Virus record (IMG/VR): IMGVR_UViG_3300025886_000075
Span: 1-38,274 of that record
Length of the DNA: 38,274 nucleotides
Reading direction: 5' to 3' (one strand)
Source of the DNA: a virus
The translations under genes were made by a program, and so were the position numbers. The notes beneath the pieces are model-generated. The model was not told the origin of the DNA, ran no database searches, and was given only the letters and a program-made list of their open reading frames with translations. Below, piece by piece: positions 21,796-31,700 of this stretch; positions within the stretch are counted from its first letter, which is position 1, and each line of letters opens with the position of its first letter.

Positions 21796-24024
21796 ATGAC
21801 TAAAACACCTAAATTTGCCAAAATTGCCGGTCAGGAGCATATGCTGGCCTACATCAACCAAGCCGAACATGATATGCTTAAAAAGGCTGGCGGTGCGGGT
21901 GTTCCTGTTGGGCCAGCTAAAATTCCAGCTTACCCACCAGCTGCATATTATGCAGCACATTTAAAACAACAAAAATTAGATAAAATAAGAGCAAGAAACA
22001 AAAGGATCAGGGAAGCCAGGTTAGCTAGAGAAGAAGCGGCAGCAGCGGAAGCTAAAGCACAAGCGGACGCAGCAGCTAAATTAGCAGACGTTAAAGAAAA
22101 TGGAAACGAACCAGGCGCGCTTAGTGATGGCGGCATGGTCGAGGCGTTTTTTGACAGCATTGGTTTGGACATAGATGGCGATTTCAATGACGGTGTATCG
22201 GGGAGCGGCCCTAATCATGGAACGCGGTTTAGTTCTTCTGGAACTGGTACGGCTTTATTTGGCTCAAACGATGGCGTCACCGATCTAAGCAATGCGACAG
22301 CGGCTGAAGCGGCTGCATCAGCTGAGTTAGCGGCTAAAAACCAAGCAGCCTATGCACAAATGTACCAAGGATTGGCGGCAGCTGGCGTTACACTGAGTGG
22401 CCAGCAAACGGCTAATATTCCTGCAAACCAAGGCAACACACCAATTCTTCAGTTTAAAAATGGTGAATATTCTCTTGCTACTGGCAGTGGGCAGGGTGAA
22501 AATGGATCAGGAACATATACTAACAGGGACGGCAACCAAGTTCCTATCGTGCCGTTCGGTACGGGCGGATTAGACGGAACCCAAGAAGCATCAGTTTCCA
22601 CAAATGCAGACGGTACACTTTTCGTGCCTTACTCTGGAGCAGACCCCCACAGCATTAATAGAAATACAAATTTTATTGGTGATACCAACCCATTTCTTGC
22701 AAATGGTAACGTAAATGACAATTATAATATGTCAAAGGATTTAGCGGAAAACGGAGAGTATTCTGTTTCTGACGCTTTGCTTGGCTTGGGAAACACTATG
22801 ACAATTAACCCAGGTGGCGCAGGTAATGGATTTGAAACCACCGGCTACCAGGGGCCGAATGGCGAAACGACATATTACGATGGATTGGAAATAAAAAATA
22901 AAACGCTACGCGGTGACTCAGCATTTACCACAGATTTCGAAGGAAATGGCCCAGCGATTGTAAACGCAATTGCAAAGAAAACTGGCCTGGAGACTGGTGA
23001 CTTTGGTGGTATGGTTCTCTCTGATGGAGATGGCGGATATGTTACAGTAGATGGTGATGCTGTAGATGGAAAATTTGTTGAAGATACTGTAATAGATAAT
23101 GAGAAGATATTATCAGACGACGTTATCACAACGATATTTGATCCAGACCAAGAATGCCCAGAAGGTTATGAAAAGGTTAATGGGGCTTGTGTAAAGATTT
23201 CCGAAAACGCTTGCCCAGCGGGTTACCACCTTGAGAACGGCGTTTGCGTCCTTGACCACGGCGACCCAGATGAACCGTGTCCCACAGGTTATGAAAAAGT
23301 TAATGGCACTTGCGTTAAAATTAAAAAAGACGATGACATTATCAAAGACGATGACATTATCTCAGTTGATAATAGTGCGCTACTAGCCGCTAGAGCCGCG
23401 CGGGATGCAGCTTATGCGACCCAGCAGGGCAACATAACTGGTGCATTTGGTTTCGCCGACGATGGATACTATGACGGCTTGCGCGATGCTTACATGACCG
23501 ACAGCGATGGCCCATTTAAAACGGCCTATGACGACGCGCAGCGCGGTTTGATGGACGTCTTTAAGTCAGCTGGCTTACTCACTCAAAGCGGCGTTGACGG
23601 CAGTTTGAGCAACCTTACTGGCGCAAAAGGCACAGAAGAAAATCGCCTTGGTGGGTTAGCCGACGAGTATCGAGCCGCTAACAAGGGCTACGTCGATGGA
23701 GGTATTGGATCAGTAAATTCTGGTTTGGATGTTTTAAAGTATTTCAGTGAAGACGTCGCAGATATTAATAATCAAACGGCAAACATTAACGCTTACGACG
23801 TAACTGGCCTGTCATCGCCATACAAAACTCCGACTAATCAGGGTATTGCGGATTTCTTTACCGATTTTGCAAAACGCAAATATGATCCGTCCTACAACGT
23901 TGATCCAACGAAAACTACAAATAGTACAGCAAGACGTGTGACGGCGGCGAGTTCATCTCAGCCTTCGTCGCTACTTGGAATTAAAAGCCCCTATTCTGGG
24001 TCAAGCGTGAAGGTAATCCAATAA
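21796..24024 (+). CDS. large internal virion protein with Cys repeats, 742 aa
   Basis: A 742-aa protein. Residues 50-105 form an Ala/Arg/Lys/Glu coiled coil. Residues 110-430 are Gly/Asn/Asp-rich and probably flexible. Residues about 452-513 carry three Cys modules of the form CPxGYxxxNGxCVxI. Residues about 540-640 repeat the AF..(D)D..Y domain of the preceding 207-aa protein. The C-terminus is Ser/Thr-rich. Paired cysteines in a cytoplasmically made virion protein suggest folding or disulfides after export to the periplasm. Probable ejected or tail-core component; not a recognised family. Confidence 0.6.
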   Translation: MTKTPKFAKIAGQEHMLAYINQAEHDMLKKAGGAGVPVGPAKIPAYPPAAYYAAHLKQQKLDKIRARNKRIREARLAREEAAAAEAKAQADAAAKLADVKENGNEPGALSDGGMVEAFFDSIGLDIDGDFNDGVSGSGPNHGTRFSSSGTGTALFGSNDGVTDLSNATAAEAAASAELAAKNQAAYAQMYQGLAAAGVTLSGQQTANIPANQGNTPILQFKNGEYSLATGSGQGENGSGTYTNRDGNQVPIVPFGTGGLDGTQEASVSTNADGTLFVPYSGADPHSINRNTNFIGDTNPFLANGNVNDNYNMSKDLAENGEYSVSDALLGLGNTMTINPGGAGNGFETTGYQGPNGETTYYDGLEIKNKTLRGDSAFTTDFEGNGPAIVNAIAKKTGLETGDFGGMVLSDGDGGYVTVDGDAVDGKFVEDTVIDNEKILSDDVITTIFDPDQECPEGYEKVNGACVKISENACPAGYHLENGVCVLDHGDPDEPCPTGYEKVNGTCVKIKKDDDIIKDDDIISVDNSALLAARAARDAAYATQQGNITGAFGFADDGYYDGLRDAYMTDSDGPFKTAYDDAQRGLMDVFKSAGLLTQSGVDGSLSNLTGAKGTEENRLGGLADEYRAANKGYVDGGIGSVNSGLDVLKYFSEDVADINNQTANINAYDVTGLSSPYKTPTNQGIADFFTDFAKRKYDPSYNVDPTKTTNSTARRVTAASSSQPSSLLGIKSPYSGSSVKVIQ

Positions 24025-24620
24025 TGTGTAATCCGATGTTAGCCTCAATGGCCGCAACTGCTGGCGGCGTAGCGCTGCAATCCAACAATGCAAACAAGGC
24101 AGCAAAACAACGCGCGATGTACCAAAAGCAAAATTCTGAGCGTCAACGTATTCTTGAAGAAGACGCGCGAGCCGGTCAAACTGCTCTGGTTGAAGCCTTG
24201 GGTCGTGCAAACGTTACTGGCGCGATGCAAACAGGTGCAAATAATATGCAAACGCAGTACAATAGCGCCACGGCTGCGCCGGTTGCGAGAGCGCCAATAG
24301 CACGAACGCGCGGCGCACCGGCGCTAATAGCGGATGCTGCAAACGCAATGGCCCAACGACGCAGTGCGCAACAGGCTGCGTACAATGGAAAGCTCGCTGA
24401 TTTGAACAGCTTTGCTGACTACTTGAATACAACAATAAAACCGCAAACTATGGATAGCGCATCAAACACTCAGATGCTTGGTGGATTCATGCAGGGCAAC
24501 AATGTTCCGCTACAAGCAGAACTTGAAGCAGCTAATGCGAGGGCTAATAGCCCGTTAGCCCAGCTTTTGATTGGCGGTGGGCAAGTGGGCATGGGCTACA
24601 ACTTAAAGAAACCAGCATAG
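24024..24620 (+). CDS. T7 gp14-like internal virion protein
   Basis: A 198-aa protein beginning MCNPMLASMAATAGGVALQ, a short hydrophobic start followed by a Gln/Arg/Ala-rich helix (NKAAKQRAMYQKQNSERQRIL), as in T7 gp14-type proteins that form an outer-membrane pore. The second half is Ala-rich helical and ends with GGGQVGMGYNL. It is coupled to the upstream gene by TAATG. The gp14 relation is by composition and position, not by a search. Confidence 0.6.
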   Translation: MCNPMLASMAATAGGVALQSNNANKAAKQRAMYQKQNSERQRILEEDARAGQTALVEALGRANVTGAMQTGANNMQTQYNSATAAPVARAPIARTRGAPALIADAANAMAQRRSAQQAAYNGKLADLNSFADYLNTTIKPQTMDSASNTQMLGGFMQGNNVPLQAELEAANARANSPLAQLLIGGGQVGMGYNLKKPA

Positions 24621-24632
24621 AAAGGCTGCGCA

Positions 24633-25754
24633 ATGGCTGAACGAAATCCTTACGCAATGGACCCGAATATAGCAGCGGGTTTTTCTAGCTTGTCTAGGGC
24701 GCTGCTCGGCTCGGCACAGGATGATGCTTCGATTGCCCAGGCAAATCTTGCAAATACCAGAGGTGAACTTGTTTCTGCGCAGACGGAAACGGAAAACGCT
24801 TTGCGAGATCATAGAGCAAACGAAATTTTGTCAACTATCATGTTAAGAGACGCGCAAGCCAAAACTAGCGGACAGCAAGGTCTTTTGTACGGTGCTCAAG
24901 CAGGTGGTCAAAATATTAAAAATAGAGGTATGGAAGGTAGGTTAGGTGCTTTTGAGGCACTTTCTAGCGACCCAGCAATGATGAACAGAGTATCGGAAAT
25001 GCTAGGAGTAGAGGGTGTTGACGCTTCTAGCCTTGTACGGTCTTTGTTTGATTTAGATAGTAACTCAGAGCAAATGCAAAGCGCATTAGCGAATATAGGA
25101 GTAGGCGCTGATCGTCAAACAGCCAGAACGATACAGCTTAATCCAAAATCAAGTAACTCAGACATCCTAACAGCTATGGCGATAGCTGACCCAACAACTT
25201 ACGCATCAATGATGAACAACACAGCTGACAATAGGCAGTCTGGTTTGAATAATGCAGCTGATAATAGGCGGTCTTTTTTGAATAATGAAGCTGATAATAG
25301 GCAGTCTGGTGGAGGCTCTGAAGACAGCGATGTAAACAGTTCAGCAGTAGGCACTAACATTGAATATGATCGTTTTACAAAATCATTTGAAAATGCAGTC
25401 ACTAATTTTGGAACAGAAACGATAATGACAATGCCAAATAGCGCATTGGCTTGGTTGCAAAGAGCAAGCTTGGAAATGTTAAATTCTGATATGGCGGATG
25501 GGATGGAATTCCAGGAAGCTTTTGATGAAAACGTTCTAAAAATAGTTCGAGGCGGCGTAATAAAGGCCAACATCGAAGGCACAGGTGGCTTGTTGAGCAG
25601 TGATGATACAGTCTCTTTCCCCAAATATATATTTGATTTTCACTTAAAGGACAAAAATAATAAAAAGCTGAGTGAAACAATAGACGAGATGGAATATTCG
25701 GAAGATGAAAAAGTCGCTATATTGAAAGCGTATTTAGCAGCCCTTCCCGATTAA
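24633..25754 (+). CDS. internal virion protein with 11-residue repeats, 373 aa
   Basis: A 373-aa helical protein in the T7 gp15 position but half its length. The N-terminal 90 residues are helical (AQANLANTRGELVSAQTETENAL). At residues 195-227 three tandem copies of NNxADNRxSxL occur, followed by a Gly/Ser linker. The C-terminal domain (about 240-373) is mixed alpha. AAAGG precedes the ATG. Likely part of the ejection apparatus; no family recognised. Confidence 0.55.
   Translation: MAERNPYAMDPNIAAGFSSLSRALLGSAQDDASIAQANLANTRGELVSAQTETENALRDHRANEILSTIMLRDAQAKTSGQQGLLYGAQAGGQNIKNRGMEGRLGAFEALSSDPAMMNRVSEMLGVEGVDASSLVRSLFDLDSNSEQMQSALANIGVGADRQTARTIQLNPKSSNSDILTAMAIADPTTYASMMNNTADNRQSGLNNAADNRRSFLNNEADNRQSGGGSEDSDVNSSAVGTNIEYDRFTKSFENAVTNFGTETIMTMPNSALAWLQRASLEMLNSDMADGMEFQEAFDENVLKIVRGGVIKANIEGTGGLLSSDDTVSFPKYIFDFHLKDKNNKKLSETIDEMEYSEDEKVAILKAYLAALPD
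25215..25313 (+). repeat. three tandem 33-bp repeats inside the 373-aa gene
   Basis: Units at 25215-25247, 25248-25280 and 25281-25313 are near-identical and encode NNTADNRQSGL, NNAADNRRSFL and NNEADNRQSGG. In-frame length changes by slippage would add or remove 11 residues. Confidence 0.85.
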
Positions 25755-25774
25755 CAATTTAAAAGGAAGCGCAT

Positions 25775-28700
25775 ATGGCCGATTTTTATTACAGTTCATC
25801 CGCAACTAAAAAAAGACTTGAAGCAAACCAAAGATCGCTTTCTACAAGATCCGCTCCTGGCGGGTCTTATTATAGCTCTGCATCTACCCGTAAACGCTTA
25901 GAAGCATTAGACAGTTCACCGGCTGCATCAGCGGATTCTTCCGACGCTGTTGTTGCACTTCCTCCCACAGAGTTGCCGCAGCCGGTGGAACTTGCTGCGC
26001 CTAAATTGCCTGATGGTATCGTTTTTGATGGGGGTCAGTATAGAGTTGATCCAACTCACATTGCACAGCAAGAAAGTGTAGATGCTCAACGTGCTAACGA
26101 GCAAGCAAAGATTGATTTAGCAGCCCAGGCGGAAGCTATGTCGCTCCCAACAGAGGGCTTTCTTCCACAAAAGCAAGCATTCCCTTTTATAAAACCCGTT
26201 CCACAGCCTGACGCAAATCGACTTAACCCCCTGACTGAGCCAAGTGTTTTCAATTCTCGAACACAGGCCGCGTTAGCTGTTAAAAAAGCTGTAGAAGCGC
26301 AACCAGGCCCAACCAATGCTAAAAATGATATGGGGCTTTTTGAGGGTAAAGACGATTTTGGAACAGCTTTCGAATATGGTGATGTTAATACGCAAGCAAA
26401 TTTATTCGGGTTACAAGCAGACTTAGAGAAATCTTTAAGAGACAGCAGCGCGGGAGCGTTTATTCAACGCATCCAAAACAAAAGCTTGCCACTAATTAAT
26501 TCAGTTCGCTCGGCGCTTGGCATGGAGCAAATGAGCGAAAACGCGATGACCGACGCAAGTGTAGCTCAAGAGACTTACCTTAGAGGATCAACAGAAAGGC
26601 TATATCAATACGCTGAAGGGCTAGGCTTTAAGCCAACTGGACTTGACGAAATAAACGATTTTAAAGACTTTTTATCTTGGGCTAAGACGACTGCTGGCGC
26701 TAGTGGCGCTCCTATGCTTCTCTCTCTCGCAACTGCGGGGATGGCTTCTCCTATTCTTATGTCGGGTGAATTTAATGCAAATTTATCAGAGATCGAAGGT
26801 CTAGCTCCCAATGACCGCCTAAAATTAGCATTAGTTGGCGGAACGATTGCGGGTCTTTTGGAAAACGTAGGTCTTGGGGTTTTAATTAAGGGAATGCCTA
26901 AAGAGCTAGTTGGAAAAATAGGCGGGGCTGGGTTTTTAAAATTTATCAATCAAAAATACGGCTCTAAGGTAGCTGGGGCAGTGGCAACTGGATTAGCCGC
27001 TGAAGGCTTAACTGAATACGGTCAAGAAGAAATTGGTATTACGTTAGAAAAGATCGCTGGCCAAGAATTTAAAGATGGCGAATTGTCGTTAAGACGTAGA
27101 GAAGCCGCTGCTGGTGGGGCTTTGCTGGGCGGTGGCATGGGCGGATCACGTCAAGCGGTGTCTGGTGCGATTGACGGAGCAGCAAACTCGATTGCAGAGC
27201 ATAACGAAAATGCGATTGAAAATGCGGCAAGGTTAGGCTCATCCCAAACGGCCATTGAACTTTTAAGCCCTAGCTCAAGATTTTATCAGCCAGACACTAA
27301 ATTATCTGCAACACAGGCTGATATTGTGGCTGAAGCATCTCGTCTTGCAGACAGGATGGAAGCCGCTGGGGGGGTAGGTACGAATTTTGCTCGAGGTGTT
27401 CGCGCAAGAATCAATAATCTGCCCAATGACACAGAGCTTAAAGATAATGATTTAGACTTTTGGAGGGCCAAAGCTTCTGAGCTAGAAACCCCACCATCAG
27501 AAATACCCGATCAAACGAAAACTTTGCAGAGGTATTTTGAAACAAAGAAAGGCCGCTCGAATACTCAAGCAAAGTACGAAAAAGTTATAAGTGATGGGTC
27601 TTATGCACCCATTATCCAACAAGCCGAAGCCCGCATGAACGAACTCGCAAACCAGTTAAAGGAAATGGGTTTCGATAATACTAAATTGCCAACAATTCTT
27701 CCGCCCGAAGCAAAAGCTATTAAAAATGAAATTACTTCTTTGGCTGGGATAACTGTTCGCTTAATCAACAGACAAGCGGCAGCGCTTGCTGGAAATAAAA
27801 AGTCTAAAGGTAAGACAACATACGCCCAAGATGCTGACGAAACAGCTATGAACTTGGCACAACAGTTAGGCAACGGAAGCCTTACAAACTCTGGCGCAAA
27901 CGTTACCCCACTTGACCAAACAGAAATTCCGACAATTCAAGCTGGTAGCAATTTTAAAGGTGGTGAATTCACACAACAAACGATCCCAGCAGCAGATCAA
28001 CTTGAGGCGACAACCGGCCCTGATGCTTTGGCGGCGACACAAAGAACTTCTGAAGGCCCAGAAATTTCATCACAAAATCTCGATCCGCTACAAGTGCTGA
28101 ATTTATTCCGTTCTGAGTTTGAAGGTTCGCCAGCTGCTGCTGCACCTGGGGCAGTTATAGATGCGAATACAGCAGCTGGTTTTCAAAATAATTCTAAGGT
28201 GCGGCCAAGTCAAACTCCTATAATTCCACAAGATGATGTGTCTTCGTTTGTACCGCCGACGCTGCCCAAAGGACTAACAAATCCAGAGATAGCTGTAAGC
28301 GAAATGCCAGAAGGTAATACTTCGTTTGTGCCGCCGCAGGGCGTTATAAATCAAGAACAAGCAGCTGCTTTCGGCGCAAACGTAACAAAAAATACACCGT
28401 CAAACGTTGTCACAACTCCGCCATCTGAAATAATTGACCCCAAGATACCCGTAAGCGAAATGCCAGAAGGTAATACTTCGTTTGTGCCGCCGCAGGGCGT
28501 TACAAATCAAGAACAAGCCGCTAATATTTCCGAAAGCGGCAAGCAAGTTATAAGTGATCCAGAAGCTGTTAAAAACGATAGCGAATCAAATGTAAAACCC
28601 CAGCCGCCATCTGAAATAATTGACCCCAAGATACCCGTAAGTAAATCCCCCGAAACCGTTAATTCGCCTGTGGTAAAGATAGCTGCTGCGGATACTCTGG

Positions 28701-31700
28701 AAAATCCACAAGCACCAGATGTCGCGCCCGTAGCCAAAGAGCTACCGAACAAGCCTGTGGTTTCAGTTCAGTCGCCAGATGGTCAAGCAAAGTTTAATGT
28801 GCAGGGCAGAGTGATCGAGCTTGCTGATCTCAAGCAAGCAACCGGCGTTTTTCAGCCGCGTGATCGAAGCCGAAAAGGCAGTGAAGTATTAGCGAAAGAT
28901 CGAGCCGGTTCAACGTTTAATGCAGAGCGCCTTTTGGACGATCCAACTTCTGGATCAGGTTCGCCAATTATAGCGCGTGACGGCACAATCATGTCAGGCA
29001 ACGGTCGTGTTCTTACAATTGCGGAAGTTTACGCCAATCAGCCAAAAAGCTTAAAGTCTTACCAAAACTCGTTAAAGAATGCCGGTATCGACACGACAGG
29101 GTTCAGCCAGCCGGTTTATGTTCGTCAGCTAAATGACGATATGACGATTGATGATCTAAAGTCCTTTGCAAAGCTATCAAATACAAACGCGCAAGCTGAT
29201 TTGTCTGTAGCCGAGCGATCCATTAATGACGCTCAAAAATTAACTCAAAGCAACATAATCGACACTTTTAACGGTGACTTCGATATCGATGCTGCTGCAA
29301 ACAGAACATTTATTACTGAGTATGCAAAAAAGGTATTATCACCCACTGAACAGGGAGTTTTCTTTCAATCAAACGGAAACATTAGCGCCGAAGGAATAAA
29401 TCGTGTGCGCGGTGCTTTGCTTGCGTCAGCTTTTGAGAACAGCACAACAATTTCTAAAATGCTTGAGGCCAGCGACAACAACATTAAGTCTATCGGTAAT
29501 GCTTTTGTGGCAGTTGCTCCTAAATTTGCGCAAATTAAGCGTCAGATCGCAAACAATGAGACAGATGTCCAATGGGACATAACCCCACAATTATCAGAAA
29601 TGGCTAATTTAATTAGTCAGTTGCGAGCCGACGATGTAAAAGTAGCTGATTATTTTGCTCAGAATGATATGTTTGGAGCAAAAGACCCGCAGGTAGAAGA
29701 ATATGTAAGAGCGTTTTACAAAGAAGACCTTTCGTCCGCGATCAGCGGGAAAGCCATGCGCGAATTTCTTACTTTTTATGCAAATGAAGCGTTACAAAAG
29801 AAACAAGGTGGACTTATACCTGATACGACGACACCCAAAGACGTGATAAATTTAGCCGTCACTAAGCAAAGAGAAGAGCAAAATGCAAAAAAAGGAAACA
29901 ATCAAGGATCGTTCCTTGAGCCTAGCGGCGCAAAGCAAGGCAATGATGCGCGTCGCAAACAAGTACAAAAACCCCGAAATGCGCCAAGCCGCAATAAATC
30001 TGAAGAAACTAAGCCAGAAAAAGACATAAGCACGATACCTGACGGTCAAGTTTTTAACACTAAGTCACAAACTCTGCGCCAATCCCTATACCGCAGCGCC
30101 TTCGCTGAAGCTGGTTTCGATCCAAAAAGATTGGAAAATGCGCCGGTTGAGCGCAAGTTTCAGATACTAAGCAAGGTAACTAACGAAAAATTTGGCTTAA
30201 AGTTTATTGCGCCGCCAGAGCAAGGCGCAGCAAACAATCAAGTAAATCAGCTGCTCGATGCCTATCACAATTTAAGTTGGATGACACACAGCCTGGGTAT
30301 GCCCAGCACAGCAATCGGTCTTGAAGGTACTTTGGGCCTCACCTTGCCGAGTAAGGTAGGGCGCTATTTAGGCGTTTACGTGCATGGAGGAATATCTTCA
30401 GCGGGGTCTGACGTTGCACCAATGGAAGGCCCGTTTATTAGTATGCCAGAGCGAAGCAATAGCTTTGCGCACGAATGGGCCCATGCTTTAGATTTTCATC
30501 TGATGGAAAAGTATGGCGGAAACAATGCTGCTGGCATCTCTGGCGTCATCCGAGCCAACAACAAATTGGGGGATCGAGCCTGGGATGCAACTACACCGGC
30601 TAACGTGAAAGAAGCCTTTGCTCGCGTTATAAATTCCATGTATTTTGACAATGCTGAGTTTGCCGCAAAGCTGATGGCGCTTGAGCATAAAATTTCTGCT
30701 GCTGCTGCGCGTCAGGCGAAAAACGGAAAACCGAACAAAACCCTGGAAGCAGATCGTCTAAAGCTAGAAAAACTTCTCGAAGGAAGTACCCGCGCAAAAA
30801 TACTAGCTACTGAATATAGAAAGAAATCTGGCGAGTTTGGTCGGAGTCAAAACAAAGAAAATTATTACAAAAAGCCGACCGAAATGTTTGCTCGCAGTTT
30901 TGAAGCATATATCGCGCGATCTGTTGAAGCTATAGGTGGGCCAAACGAGTTCATCACAAAAGGCGACAAATCTTACCAGGCAGCGGTAGACCAGTTGAAG
31001 GGCGCTGATGATCGGCTTGCTATGTCTTTCCCAAGGGATCAGGAGCGTCACCGAATATTTTTAGCGATGGATCAATTAATGGAGGCTATGCGCCTAGAGG
31101 CGTTTGCAGCGGGTCAAACAGCTAACAAGCCAAGCGATTTAGACACAACGGATGCCGTAGCGCAATTTTATGGTGATCGTCAAATCGAAGAACGCACAAA
31201 GATTTTATCATTACCTAAAAAAGTGGTTAATGATATGATTGCGGATCAAAAGAGAGCGGTACGCATAGCACAAAACAGAGCGGCTGAAGCAAACAAACGC
31301 CCATCGGATTTCAAGGGCGATACATGGTGGGAGCGTAAGTCCAACCAAATTACCGACACTTACTTGGGAAATTTTGTAAACTCCAAGCGCCAAATCTTAT
31401 TTAACTACAGCAAGCGATATAAAGATAACAAGAAAATCCGCGCAATAATGGAGGACATAATAAGTAAGGTTGCGACTGATCCTGGCTCTTTGGACAATCG
31501 AGTTACGTTTAAAAACGGAACGTTTGAGGAAGCGGTGCGAATTAACTCGCGCCGGTTTAATGCTATTTTCGATAGGCTGCGCCAGAAGCATAAAATAGAT
31601 GAGTTAAATGGCGATGGACTTAAAAATTTACGTTTAATTTTAGTCGGGGACACAAACGCGACGGCAGCAGCGAGCGAGCAAGTTATCGAAATGGCATCAG

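Noticed and set aside
25215-25313. CRISPR-like array
   Set aside because: The 33-bp units are contiguous and coding, with no unique spacers.
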